A program made the position numbers and the translations under genes. A stretch of 64,000 bases of DNA from Specibacter cremeus (GTDB lineage: Bacteria; Actinomycetota; Actinomycetes; Actinomycetales; Micrococcaceae), in assembly GCF_003946885.1 (NCBI RefSeq), contig NZ_RWKQ01000013.1, forward strand, positions 28,729 to 92,728. The letters are read 5' to 3'. Positions 35,043-43,187 of the stretch are shown one piece after another (the stretch's first letter is position 1; each line of letters begins with the position of its first letter). The notes under the pieces were generated by a model. That model did not search any database. It was not told where the DNA came from and saw nothing but the letters and a program-made list of their open reading frames with translations.

Positions 35043-35057
35043 CAAGCGGGACTGCGG

Positions 35058-35549
35058 CTACGACCCTGCGGGTGCCGCGGCCGCCCGCGCCGCGATGGCC
35101 TTGGCCTCCGCCTGGATCGTCGCGCCGTAGCCGCCACCCAGCGCCGTGTCCTTGATCTTCGTGGCATCGGCGTCCCGATCGGCCAGGGCGGCCGCCTCCA
35201 GCGACTTCAGATCCGATTGCAGGGCCGCCGGCAGCTTGGCGAACGCCTTCGGGTGGTGGATCAGCACGTACGCGACCTCGTGGGCCCTGTCGCCGAAACC
35301 GGACGTGGCACGGATGTCAATGCGCAGCTCGCTGCGCAGCGTCCCGGCGAAGTGGGCACGGCCGTGCCGATGGGCCGGGGCGGTGGACGCCGGTGACGAG
35401 CCGGCGGACGGCGCCGGGTTCGGGCTCGCGGCCGAGGCGGCCGTCACGCCGAACACGGCGCCCCCAACCAGTGCGGCGCCGCCGGCCGTGGCCACGATGC
35501 GGGTGACCCAGCGCTTGCGCGGGGCGGGGTTGGTGGGGGTGGTGTTCAT
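35058..35549 (-). CDS. Secreted hypothetical protein
   Basis: 163 residues with an N-terminal export signal: basic start (PAPRKRWVTR), hydrophobic core (IVATAGGAALVGGAVFGVTAA) and a likely cleavage near ASA-ASP. A Ser/Pro/Ala-rich linker (about residues 42-62) leads to a helical domain rich in Ala, Asp and Lys (DIRATSGFGDRAHEVAYVLIHHP, ALQSDLKSLEAAALADRDADA). I do not recognise the domain. Its promoter faces that of the OmpR-type response regulator 158 bp away, which suggests it is a target or input of that two-component system. Not cysteine-anchored. Confidence 0.75.
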   Translation of the reverse strand: MNTTPTNPAPRKRWVTRIVATAGGAALVGGAVFGVTAASAASPNPAPSAGSSPASTAPAHRHGRAHFAGTLRSELRIDIRATSGFGDRAHEVAYVLIHHPKAFAKLPAALQSDLKSLEAAALADRDADATKIKDTALGGGYGATIQAEAKAIAARAAAAPAGS

Positions 35550-35631
35550 GGCTTGTTCTCCTCGATGTCTCCCGGACGGCCCGTCCTGGCCGGCCTCACG
35601 TCCATTGTGGCCGGGCGGGATGCGCCCGGTG

Positions 35632-35659
35632 TTCAGCCAATGTTAGGGGACGGTAAAGT
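35632..35659 (+). promoter_or_regulatory. Possible promoter of the OmpR-type operon
   Basis: TTCAGC (35632-35637) and TAAAGT (35654-35659) are separated by 16 bp, 49 bp upstream of the response regulator start. Only the -10-like element is a fair match, so this is tentative. Confidence 0.3.
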
Positions 35660-35707
35660 CTGGCCGGCGTCCGGCGCCGTGCCGGTGACAGGGCGTTCAA
35701 TGGAGGC

Positions 35708-36451
35708 ATGAGGCAATCGAACGGACCGGACCCCCACCCCGCGACGGGGCTGGTCCTGGTCGTGGAGGACGAACAGGCGATCGCCGACGTGGAGCGGCTC
35801 TACCTCGGCCGCGCGGGCTACGGCGTGCACGTCGAGGCCACGGGCGAGGCGGGGCTCGAGCAGGTCCAGGCGCTGCGGCCCACCGCCATCGTGCTCGACG
35901 TCGGCCTGCCGGGCATCGACGGGATCGAGGTGTGCCGGCGGCTGCGCGCCCGGGATGACTGGACCCCGATCATCTTCGTCACCGCGCGCGACGAGGAGGT
36001 GGACATGCTCCTGGGGCTGGAACTGGGCGCCGATGACTACCTGACGAAGCCGTTTTCCCCGCGTGAACTGGTCACCCGCCTCAAGGCCGTGCTCCGGCGC
36101 ACGGCCGGGCCGGCCACGCGCGAGGTCCTGCGCAGCGGCGCCGTCGCACTGGACGAGGCCCGCCGCACCGTCACCGTGGACGGATCGGCCGTCGAACTGA
36201 CCGCGAAGGAGTTCGACGTGCTGGCCTTCCTGCTGGCCAGCCCCGGGCGGGTGTTCACCCGGCAGCAATTGCTGGCCTCGGTGTGGGGGCAGGCCAGCTA
36301 CACCGCCGGACGGACCGTTGACGTGCACGTCGCCGCGCTGCGCGCCAAACTGGGCGGGGACAGCCCGATCCGCACGGTGCGCGGTGTCGGCTACACCGCC
36401 GGCCACGGTCCCGGTGCCGCCGGCCGGCCCGGGGAGTGGGGGCCGCGGTGA
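35708..36451 (+). CDS. OmpR/PhoB family response regulator
   Basis: 247 residues. The receiver domain has LVVEDEQAIADVERLYL, the phospho-acceptor Asp64 in IVLDVGLPGIDGIEV, the conserved Thr in FVTARDEE and Lys in YLTKPFSP. The C-terminal winged helix contains VELTAKEFDVLAFLLASPGRVFTRQQLL and GRTVDVHVAALRAKLG, which are typical for DNA binding. It overlaps the downstream sensor kinase by 4 bp (GTGA). The target genes are unknown; the divergent secreted protein and the PBP gene are nearby candidates. Confidence 0.93.
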   Translation: MRQSNGPDPHPATGLVLVVEDEQAIADVERLYLGRAGYGVHVEATGEAGLEQVQALRPTAIVLDVGLPGIDGIEVCRRLRARDDWTPIIFVTARDEEVDMLLGLELGADDYLTKPFSPRELVTRLKAVLRRTAGPATREVLRSGAVALDEARRTVTVDGSAVELTAKEFDVLAFLLASPGRVFTRQQLLASVWGQASYTAGRTVDVHVAALRAKLGGDSPIRTVRGVGYTAGHGPGAAGRPGEWGPR

Positions 36452-37839
36452 GGGCCTGGCTGCGTTCGCTGGCCGGCGGGATCACGGTGGTGACCGCCGT
36501 CGTCGCGATCCTGGCCGTGCTGGTCACCGGGCTGGCGGCGTTCCCGCTGATCCGCGCCGCGGCGGTGGGCCAGGCCCGCTCCCAGCTGGCGAGGGCGGCG
36601 GATGCCTTCGCCGCGGCCCCCGCCGCCTCGCAGGCCCTGGACCTGCGGGTGCGGCACGTGCTTGGCTCCGACTACTACGCACTCTCCGTCATCGCGGCCG
36701 ACGGCACCGTCACCGGCCCTGCCGGCCAGGTCCTTGGTGCCGGAGAGGTGGCGCGCGTGCTCTCCGGCGCGACGGTGTCGCAGACCGTCAACCGCGCCGG
36801 CGTCCAGCTGCTGGTGGAGGCGCGACCCCTGAACCGTGGCGGCGGCATCGTGCTCACGCGGTCGATCAAGGACGTGAACGCCGCGTCCGCCCAGGAATTC
36901 CAGCGCACCCTGTTGGCGCTTGCCCTGGGCCTGGTGATTGCGGGCCTGGCCGGCACCCTGCTGGCCCGCCGGCTGGCCAGGCCCCTGGTGCGCACGGCGG
37001 CGGCCGCACGCCGGATGGCGGCCGGTGAGCGTGCCGTGGAGCTGGCGCCGGCCGGCGTCACGGAGGTGCGCGAGGTCGGCGAGGCCGTCAACACGCTGGA
37101 CCACGCGCTCGTGGCCAGCGAGGCGCGGCAACGTGAATTCCTGCTGTCCATTTCGCACGAGATCCGCACGCCGCTGACGGCGATGCGCGGATATGCGGAG
37201 GCCATGGTGGACGGGCTCGTCCCGGCGCGTGACATGGCCGACGTCGGGCGGACGCTGGCGGCACAGACGGACCGGCTGGACGGGTTTGTCCGGGACCTGC
37301 TGGAGTTGGCGCGACTGGAGGCCGACGACTTCGCGCTGGCGGAGGAACCCGTCGACGTGGCCGCCCTGATGGGCCAAGTCGAGGCCGCATGGCGGGGCGG
37401 CGCCGCCCAGGCCGGCGTGCTGTTGGAGCTGCGGCTGGAGCTGGGGCAGGACGAGGGGGAGCCGGTGGTGGTGGTCACGGATGGGGCGCGGCTGCGGCAG
37501 ATCGTGGACGGGCTGGTGGGCAACGCGCTGCGCGTGAGTCCGCCCGGCGGGCCGCTGGTGCTGGCCGCGCGGCTGGAACATGCGGGGGCCGGGGGACGGG
37601 ACATGGTTGCCCTTGACGTGCGCGACAGCGGACCCGGGCTCACCGCCGAGGACGCCGCGGTCGCGTTCGAGCGCGGCGTCCTGTACCGGCGCTACGCCGG
37701 GCAACGACCGGTGGGAAGTGGACTGGGGTTGTCGATCGCGGCCCGGCTGGCATCCCGGCTGGGCGCGCGGCTGTCGGTCGAGCCGGCGGCGACGGACGAC
37801 GCCGGCGCCACCTTCTGCGTCCGGCTGCCGCTTGCCTAG
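36448..37839 (+). CDS. Sensor histidine kinase
   Basis: 463-residue membrane kinase. TM1 is at about residues 9-33, followed by an extracytoplasmic sensor domain of about 110 residues, TM2 (LALALGLVIAGLAGTLLA), a HAMP segment (RRLARPLVRTAAAARRMAAGE), and an H-box HEIRTPLTAMRGYAEA (phospho-His). The ATP-binding domain shows LVGNALRVSP (N-box), DSGPGL and GSGLGLSIAARLA. The start at GTG 36448 gives a 4-bp overlap with the response regulator; GTG 36436 is an alternative. It ends 8 bp from the convergent PBP gene. Confidence 0.9.
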   Translation: MRAWLRSLAGGITVVTAVVAILAVLVTGLAAFPLIRAAAVGQARSQLARAADAFAAAPAASQALDLRVRHVLGSDYYALSVIAADGTVTGPAGQVLGAGEVARVLSGATVSQTVNRAGVQLLVEARPLNRGGGIVLTRSIKDVNAASAQEFQRTLLALALGLVIAGLAGTLLARRLARPLVRTAAAARRMAAGERAVELAPAGVTEVREVGEAVNTLDHALVASEARQREFLLSISHEIRTPLTAMRGYAEAMVDGLVPARDMADVGRTLAAQTDRLDGFVRDLLELARLEADDFALAEEPVDVAALMGQVEAAWRGGAAQAGVLLELRLELGQDEGEPVVVVTDGARLRQIVDGLVGNALRVSPPGGPLVLAARLEHAGAGGRDMVALDVRDSGPGLTAEDAAVAFERGVLYRRYAGQRPVGSGLGLSIAARLASRLGARLSVEPAATDDAGATFCVRLPLA

Positions 37840-37847
37840 AACCTTGC

Positions 37848-39752
37848 CTAGCCCCCGGCCGCCGCCTGCAGCACGGCCTGGGCCAGCGGGCCGCCCGTGA
37901 TCGCCCCCAGGTCGCCGTCCTCGACGAACACGGCGATGGCCGTATCACCCTGCGCGGCGATGACCCAGGAATGCGTGCGCGGCGGGTTGTCGGTGCCGTA
38001 CTCGGCCGTGCCGGTCTTGCCGATCACGTCCCCGCCGGGCAGTCCCAGCAGGTCGGTCAGGTAGCCGTCGGTCACCACGGCTCGCATCATGGTGCGCAGG
38101 CCCGCCGCCTCCGGGGCGGTGAGCGTCGCGCCCGCGGCCGGCTTCGCGGCGCCGTCGTGCCCGTCGACCAACCGTGGGACGACCACCTGGCCCTTCACGA
38201 TCGTCGCCATCATGGTGGCCATGGCCAGCGGGGACACCAGCACCTTGCCCTGGCCGATCATCGACGCCGCATGCGCCGTGCCGGTGTCGTCGCGCGGGAG
38301 GGCGCCGGTGAACGCGTCCAGGCCAAGGTCGTTCGTCATGCCGATGCCCAGTGCGCCGGCGGCGTCCGCCAACCGCGGCTGGGACAGCTTCCCGAACTCG
38401 GAGACGAACGCCGTGTTGCAGGAGTGCGCGATCGCCGTGGTCAGCGTGATTTTCCCGAGCACGGCCGGGTCATAGCCGGTCGCGTTCTGGAACTTCTTGC
38501 CGTCGGCCACATACGACGGGTCGCACTGCACCGTGGACGTGGGCGTCAGGCCGGTGCGGAACAGCCCCAGCGAGGTGGCCATCTTGAAGGTGGATCCGGG
38601 CGTGTACCGGCCCAGGAACGCCGTGTTGTAGCCATCGCTGTCCGGCCCGTTGGCGGCCGCGAGGATGGCACCCGTGGAGGGGCGGACGGCCACGATGGCG
38701 CTGGGCGACTTGACGCCGGCCAGCGCCTTCTCGGCGGCCTCCTGAAGTGCCGGGACCAGCGTGGTCTTCACGGCCGTGCCGTCCACCGGGGTGGTGGAGA
38801 ACAGTTCGTGGCTTTCCGGCGTGCCCCCGTCGGCCGGTTGCTTGGCCGCGACGGCCAGGATGCTGACGCCCGGGCTGCCGGCCAGCCGGGCGTCGAAGGC
38901 CGCCTGCAGGCCCGACGCGCCAACGGTTTGGCCGGCGGTGACGGCGCCCTTGGACTTCTTGATGTCCTCGGCGGTGGCCTCGCGGACCGACCCGAGCACG
39001 GCCGAGGCGAAGGTGCGGGTGGGGGCCAGCGGCAGCTGGCCCGGCACGGCCAGGAAGCCCTTGATGGACTTCAGCTGTTCCTGGTCCAGCGCATCGAACG
39101 CGTCCTGGCGCAGCGTGACGGCGTCGACGAATGCGACGGGGCCATACGCCAACACCCTGGCCGCGAAGGCGGCCGGATCAACGCCGACGACGGCGGCCAG
39201 CGCCGTCGCGGAGGCCCGGGCCTCCGCGTCCGAGAGCCCCTGCTTGTTGATGCCCACCACCCGGACGGGCCGGTCCGTCACGATCGGCGCCCCATCGCCG
39301 GCCAGGATGTCCGCCCGCTTGCCGTCGACGGTCCTGACCTCGAGCCGTTCGCCCTCGGCCAGGCGCGGCTGGACGATCGCGGCGGACCAGTGGACGGTCC
39401 AGCCGTCGCCGGCGCGGGTGAGGTCGGCGTTCGCCTTGTACTGCCACGGCGTCTTGACCCGCGGCACCGTCCACGTGTAGTCGAGCGTGGCACGCACGTG
39501 GGTGTCGTCCACCTTCTCGACACCGCCCAGGGCCACCTTCGGCCAGACGGGGTCGACGCCGTCGAACAGCGCGGTGAGCCGCTTCTGGACGTCCGCGGCC
39601 GGCGTGTCGAACTGGACGGAGCCGACGGTGTGGGCGCCCAGCGCCTCGGCCAGCGCCCGGGCGGTGGACGTGCCGTCATCCTTCGGGGCGCAGGCCGTGC
39701 CGGCCAGGAGCAGGGCAAGGACGACGGCAAGACCGGTGACGCGACGAAGCAT
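37848..39752 (-). CDS. Class B penicillin-binding lipoprotein (transpeptidase)
   Basis: 634-residue cell-wall transpeptidase. The signal peptide VVLALLLAGTAC ends in a plausible lipobox cysteine at about residue 22, so lipid anchoring rather than a membrane helix is predicted. An NTF2-like MecA_N-type domain follows (around residues 30-145), then a PBP-dimer region, then the transpeptidase. The serine motif STFK is in YTPGSTFKMATS, SxN in AHSCNTAF and KTG in VIGKTGTAEYG, so all active-site motifs are intact. Comparable to the mycobacterial PBP lipoprotein Rv2864c. It is convergent with the two-component system and downstream of two TrkA genes on its own strand. Substrate redundancy in the cell is unknown. 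Confidence 0.88.
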   Translation of the reverse strand: MLRRVTGLAVVLALLLAGTACAPKDDGTSTARALAEALGAHTVGSVQFDTPAADVQKRLTALFDGVDPVWPKVALGGVEKVDDTHVRATLDYTWTVPRVKTPWQYKANADLTRAGDGWTVHWSAAIVQPRLAEGERLEVRTVDGKRADILAGDGAPIVTDRPVRVVGINKQGLSDAEARASATALAAVVGVDPAAFAARVLAYGPVAFVDAVTLRQDAFDALDQEQLKSIKGFLAVPGQLPLAPTRTFASAVLGSVREATAEDIKKSKGAVTAGQTVGASGLQAAFDARLAGSPGVSILAVAAKQPADGGTPESHELFSTTPVDGTAVKTTLVPALQEAAEKALAGVKSPSAIVAVRPSTGAILAAANGPDSDGYNTAFLGRYTPGSTFKMATSLGLFRTGLTPTSTVQCDPSYVADGKKFQNATGYDPAVLGKITLTTAIAHSCNTAFVSEFGKLSQPRLADAAGALGIGMTNDLGLDAFTGALPRDDTGTAHAASMIGQGKVLVSPLAMATMMATIVKGQVVVPRLVDGHDGAAKPAAGATLTAPEAAGLRTMMRAVVTDGYLTDLLGLPGGDVIGKTGTAEYGTDNPPRTHSWVIAAQGDTAIAVFVEDGDLGAITGGPLAQAVLQAAAGG

Positions 39753-39808
39753 GGGACCCCCAGGGTTGATGTGGGATCAGCCTACAGGTGGTCCCGTCGG
39801 TGCGCGTT

Positions 39809-40474
39809 CTAGTGCTTGTGCGGCGAGAGCAGCTTGCGCAGTTCGTCCTCGGCCGCGATGGTCGTGATGAAGAACAGTTCGTCGCCGTTCTCCATGACGT
39901 CGTCCGTGGTCGGGGTGATGGGCGCCTCGTCGCGCAGGATGGCCACGAGCGTGACGTCCTGCGGCCAGTCGACCGAGCCGACGGTCGCGCCGATGACGTG
40001 GGATTCGGCCGGGACGGTGAACTCGACCAGGCTGGTGACGCCGGTCTGCAGCGTCAGCAGCCGCACCAGGTCGCCGATCTCCACGGCCTCCTCGACGAGC
40101 GCCGTCATCAGCTGCGGCGTGTTGACGGCCACGTCCACACCCCAGGAGTCGTCGAACATCCAGTCGTTCTTCGGATTGTTGACCCGTCCCACGGTGCGTC
40201 CCACGCCGAACTCGGTCTTGGCCAGCAGCGACACGACCAGGTTGACCTTGTCGTCGCCGGAGGCGGAGACGACGACGTCGGCCTCCTCCAGCCTGGCCTC
40301 CTTCAGCGTGCTGATCTCGCACGCATCGCCCACCAGCCAGCGGGCGCCGCGCAGCCCGCTGCGGCCGATCACCTCGGGCTTGGGGTCGATGAGCAGGATC
40401 TCGTGCCCATGGGCGAGCAGCTCGCGGGCGATCGAGCACCCGACGCTGCCGGCGCCGGCAATGACGACCAGCAC
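39809..40474 (-). CDS. trkA: TrkA/RCK potassium-channel regulatory subunit (second copy)
   Basis: 221-residue cytoplasmic RCK protein. The Rossmann-type nucleotide site is VVIAGAGSVGCSIARELLAHG with acidic residue in LLIDPKPEV. An RCK_N domain occupies residues 1-140 and an RCK_C domain 140-221. The family gates K+ uptake systems such as Trk/Ktr with NAD(H) or ATP binding. The start is GTG 40474, directly beside the stop of the other TrkA gene (40475), so the two are co-translated. The pair corresponds to CeoB/CeoC of mycobacteria. No TrkH membrane partner is present here. Confidence 0.93.
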   Translation of the reverse strand: MLVVIAGAGSVGCSIARELLAHGHEILLIDPKPEVIGRSGLRGARWLVGDACEISTLKEARLEEADVVVSASGDDKVNLVVSLLAKTEFGVGRTVGRVNNPKNDWMFDDSWGVDVAVNTPQLMTALVEEAVEIGDLVRLLTLQTGVTSLVEFTVPAESHVIGATVGSVDWPQDVTLVAILRDEAPITPTTDDVMENGDELFFITTIAAEDELRKLLSPHKH

Positions 40475-41146
40475 TTAGTACTCCTTCTTCGGGGCGGCGG
40501 CCAGCAGATGCGTGACCTCGTCGTTGTCGCTCACGCGCAGCATGACGTGCACGGAGTCGCCCTGCTGGTAGCTGGTGTCCGCGGCCGGCAGCATGCCCTC
40601 GCCGAACCGGGTCAGGTATGCGACACGGCACTTGGCGGCCCGTTCGATGTCGCTGATGTGGCGTCCGATCCAGTCCGGGTGCAGGTCCACCTCGGTGAGG
40701 ATGAGCCGGCCGGAGGGTTCGCGGAAGTCGCTGCTGAGGGTCGCCTCGGGCAGGATGCGGCGCAGCACCTGGTCGGCGCTCCAGCGCACGGCCGCGACGG
40801 TGGGGATGCCCAGGCGCTGGTAGATCTCGGCACGGCCCGGGTCGTAGATGCGGGCCACCACATGCTCCACATGGAACGTCTCGCGGGCCACGCGCGTGGC
40901 CAGGATGTTGGAGTTGTCGCCGCTGGAGACGGCCGCGAACGCGTACGCCTCCTCGATGTCGGCCTGCTTGAGCGTTTCGCGGTCAAACCCGACGCCCGTG
41001 ACCTTGCGCCCGCCGAAGCCGGTGCGGAGCCGGCGGAACGCCCGCTCCTCCTGGTCGATGATGGCGACCGAGTGCCCGGCATCCTCGAGCGTGTGTGCGA
41101 GGGTGGCGCCCACGCGGCCGCAGCCCATGATCACGAAGTGTGCCAC
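40475..41146 (-). CDS. trkA: TrkA/RCK potassium-channel regulatory subunit (first copy)
   Basis: 223-residue RCK protein with FVIMGCGRVGATLAHTLEDAGHSVAIID as its nucleotide-binding fold and a C-terminal RCK_C domain (DSVHVMLRVSDNDEV). The start is GTG 41144-41146, because AAGGAG is 8 nt upstream and it gives the family start VAHFVIMGCGRVG. The frame stays open 100 codons further across the divergent gene, which is a coding shadow. It diverges from the KimA-like transporter across 64 bp. Both RCK proteins probably sense nucleotide and control a K+ transporter. Confidence 0.93.
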   Translation of the reverse strand: MAHFVIMGCGRVGATLAHTLEDAGHSVAIIDQEERAFRRLRTGFGGRKVTGVGFDRETLKQADIEEAYAFAAVSSGDNSNILATRVARETFHVEHVVARIYDPGRAEIYQRLGIPTVAAVRWSADQVLRRILPEATLSSDFREPSGRLILTEVDLHPDWIGRHISDIERAAKCRVAYLTRFGEGMLPAADTSYQQGDSVHVMLRVSDNDEVTHLLAAAPKKEY

Positions 41147-41210
41147 GAAAGAGTCTCCTTGAAAGTTGTCCGTCATGACTTTACCCCGGGGACCGACTAC
41201 CGTTACCCGC

Positions 41211-43187
41211 GTGCTGAATTTTTTCAACGCGTTCAAGCGAGTGCTGGTCGGCCGGCCGTTCCGCAGCGACAAACTGGCGCATACACTGCTGCCCAAGCGC
41301 ATCGCGCTGCCCATTTTCGCCTCGGACGCGTTGTCCTCGGTGGCGTACGCGCCGGACGAGATCCTGTTGACGCTCGCCCTGGCCGGCGTGGCCGCCGTGA
41401 CCGTCGCCCCTTGGGTGGGCGCGGCCGTCATCGTGGTGCTGATCACCGTCGTCGCCTCGTACCGGCAGAACGTGCACGCCTACCCGTCCGGCGGCGGCGA
41501 CTACGAGATCGCGACCACGAACCTGGGCCGCTTCGCGGGGCTGACGGTCGCCTCCGCGCTGCTCGTCGACTATGTGCTCACGGTGGCCGTGTCGATGTCC
41601 TCCGCCGCGAACTACCTGGCCACGGCGGTGCCGGGCATGCACGGCACCCAGGCGCTCATCGCCGTCGTCGGCGTCGTCGTCCTGGCGCTCGTGAACCTGC
41701 GTGGCATCCGGGAGGCCGGCAGCGTCTTCGCCGTCCCCACCTACATCTTCATGGTCTGCATTCTGGGCATGACGGCGGTGGGCCTGTTCCAGGCCGTCTC
41801 CGGCAATCTGGGCCGTGCGGCGTCGGCCGATTTCCAGATCGTTCCCGCCCCGGGCTTCGACCAGGGCCTGGTGGGCCTGGCCGGCGGCTTCCTGCTGCTG
41901 CGCGCGTTCTCCTCCGGCGCGGCCGCCCTGACGGGTGTCGAGGCCATCAGCAACGGTGTGCCGAACTTCCGCAAGCCCAAGAGCAAGAACGCCGCCACCA
42001 CACTGCTCATGCTCGGCGTGCTGGCCGCCTGCATGATGGCCGGCATCCTGTACCTGGCCAACGCCACCGGCGTGCACATGGCCGCCGACCCGGCCGGCGA
42101 ATTCCGCGTGAACGGGCACCCGCTTCCGGCCGACTACGTGCAGAACCCCACGATCAGCCAGATCGCGGCCACCGTGTTCGGGGCCGGGTCGGTCCCGTTC
42201 TTCATCATCGTCGCCGCCACCGGGGTCATCCTCGTGTTCGCGTCCAACACGGCGTTCAACGGGTTCCCGGTGCTGGCCTCCATCCTGGCCCAGGACGGCT
42301 ACCTGCCGCGCCAGCTGCGCACCCGCGGCGACCGGCTCGCGTTCAGCAACGGCGTGCTCGCCCTGGCGGCCGGCGCGCTGGTGCTGATCATCGCGTTCAA
42401 CGCCGACGTGACAAAGCTGATCCAGCTGTACATCGTGGGCGTGTTCATCTCCTTCACGGCCAGCCAGCTGGGCATGATCCGGCACTGGACGTCGCTGCTG
42501 CGCACCGTCAAGGAACGCGGCGTGAAGTTCCGCATGATCCGCTCGCGCGTGATCAACTCGCTCGGCTTCCTCATGACGCTGACCGTGCTGATCATCGTCC
42601 TGGTCACGAAGTTCGAACAGGGCGCGTGGATCGCACTGCTGGCCATGGTGGTGCTGTTCCTGATCATGTGGAGCATCCGCGCCCACTATGTGAAGGTCGC
42701 CAAGGAGCTCGCGGTCGACGGCGATGCCGCCCCGCGCGCGCTGCCGGCCCGCATCCACGCCCTCATCCTCGTCTCGCACGTGCGCAAGCCCGTGCTGCGC
42801 GCCCTCGCGTTCGCCCGCGCGTCCCGGCCGTCCACGCTGGAGGCCATCACGGTCGACCTCGACCCGGTCGAGACGGAGCAGACCATCGCCGACTGGGACC
42901 GCCTGGACATGCCCGTCCCGTTGACCGTGCTGGCCAGCCCCTACCGCGAGACACTCATGCCCATCATGAACCACATCAAGGCCATGCGCGCCGATTCGCC
43001 GCGGGACCTGATCGTCGTCTACATTCCGGAGTATGTGGTGGGCAAATGGTGGGAGCAGCTGGTGCACAACCAGACGGCCCTGCGCATCAAGACCCGGCTG
43101 CACTTCGAACCGGGCGTCATGGTCGCGAGCGTGCCGTGGCAGCTCAAATCGTCCGAAGACTCGCAGAAATACCAGGAACTTTCATAA
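41211..43187 (+). CDS. APC-superfamily potassium transporter (KimA-like)
   Basis: 658-residue membrane protein. It begins VLNFFNAFKRVLVGRPFRSDKLAHTLLPKRIALPIFASDALSSVAYAPDEIL, a typical start for this transporter group, with the APC motif ASDALSSVAYA. About 12 helices follow; the FSSGAAALTGVEAISNGVPNFRKP region lies in the middle. The cytoplasmic C-terminus (about residues 510-658) is a USP-like domain. This resembles the B. subtilis K+/H+ symporter KimA, which c-di-AMP inhibits. An earlier TTG (41166) or ATG (41175) is possible, but GTG 41211 gives the conserved N-terminus. The substrate is inferred, but two divergent TrkA/RCK genes fit K+. Confidence 0.85.
   Translation: MLNFFNAFKRVLVGRPFRSDKLAHTLLPKRIALPIFASDALSSVAYAPDEILLTLALAGVAAVTVAPWVGAAVIVVLITVVASYRQNVHAYPSGGGDYEIATTNLGRFAGLTVASALLVDYVLTVAVSMSSAANYLATAVPGMHGTQALIAVVGVVVLALVNLRGIREAGSVFAVPTYIFMVCILGMTAVGLFQAVSGNLGRAASADFQIVPAPGFDQGLVGLAGGFLLLRAFSSGAAALTGVEAISNGVPNFRKPKSKNAATTLLMLGVLAACMMAGILYLANATGVHMAADPAGEFRVNGHPLPADYVQNPTISQIAATVFGAGSVPFFIIVAATGVILVFASNTAFNGFPVLASILAQDGYLPRQLRTRGDRLAFSNGVLALAAGALVLIIAFNADVTKLIQLYIVGVFISFTASQLGMIRHWTSLLRTVKERGVKFRMIRSRVINSLGFLMTLTVLIIVLVTKFEQGAWIALLAMVVLFLIMWSIRAHYVKVAKELAVDGDAAPRALPARIHALILVSHVRKPVLRALAFARASRPSTLEAITVDLDPVETEQTIADWDRLDMPVPLTVLASPYRETLMPIMNHIKAMRADSPRDLIVVYIPEYVVGKWWEQLVHNQTALRIKTRLHFEPGVMVASVPWQLKSSEDSQKYQELS

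Noticed and set aside
35031-35053. 10-bp duplication AAGCGGGACT around the DUF3159 stop
   Set aside because: Could be an insertion scar at the edge of the two-component island, but there is no matching copy at the other edge and no mobile gene.
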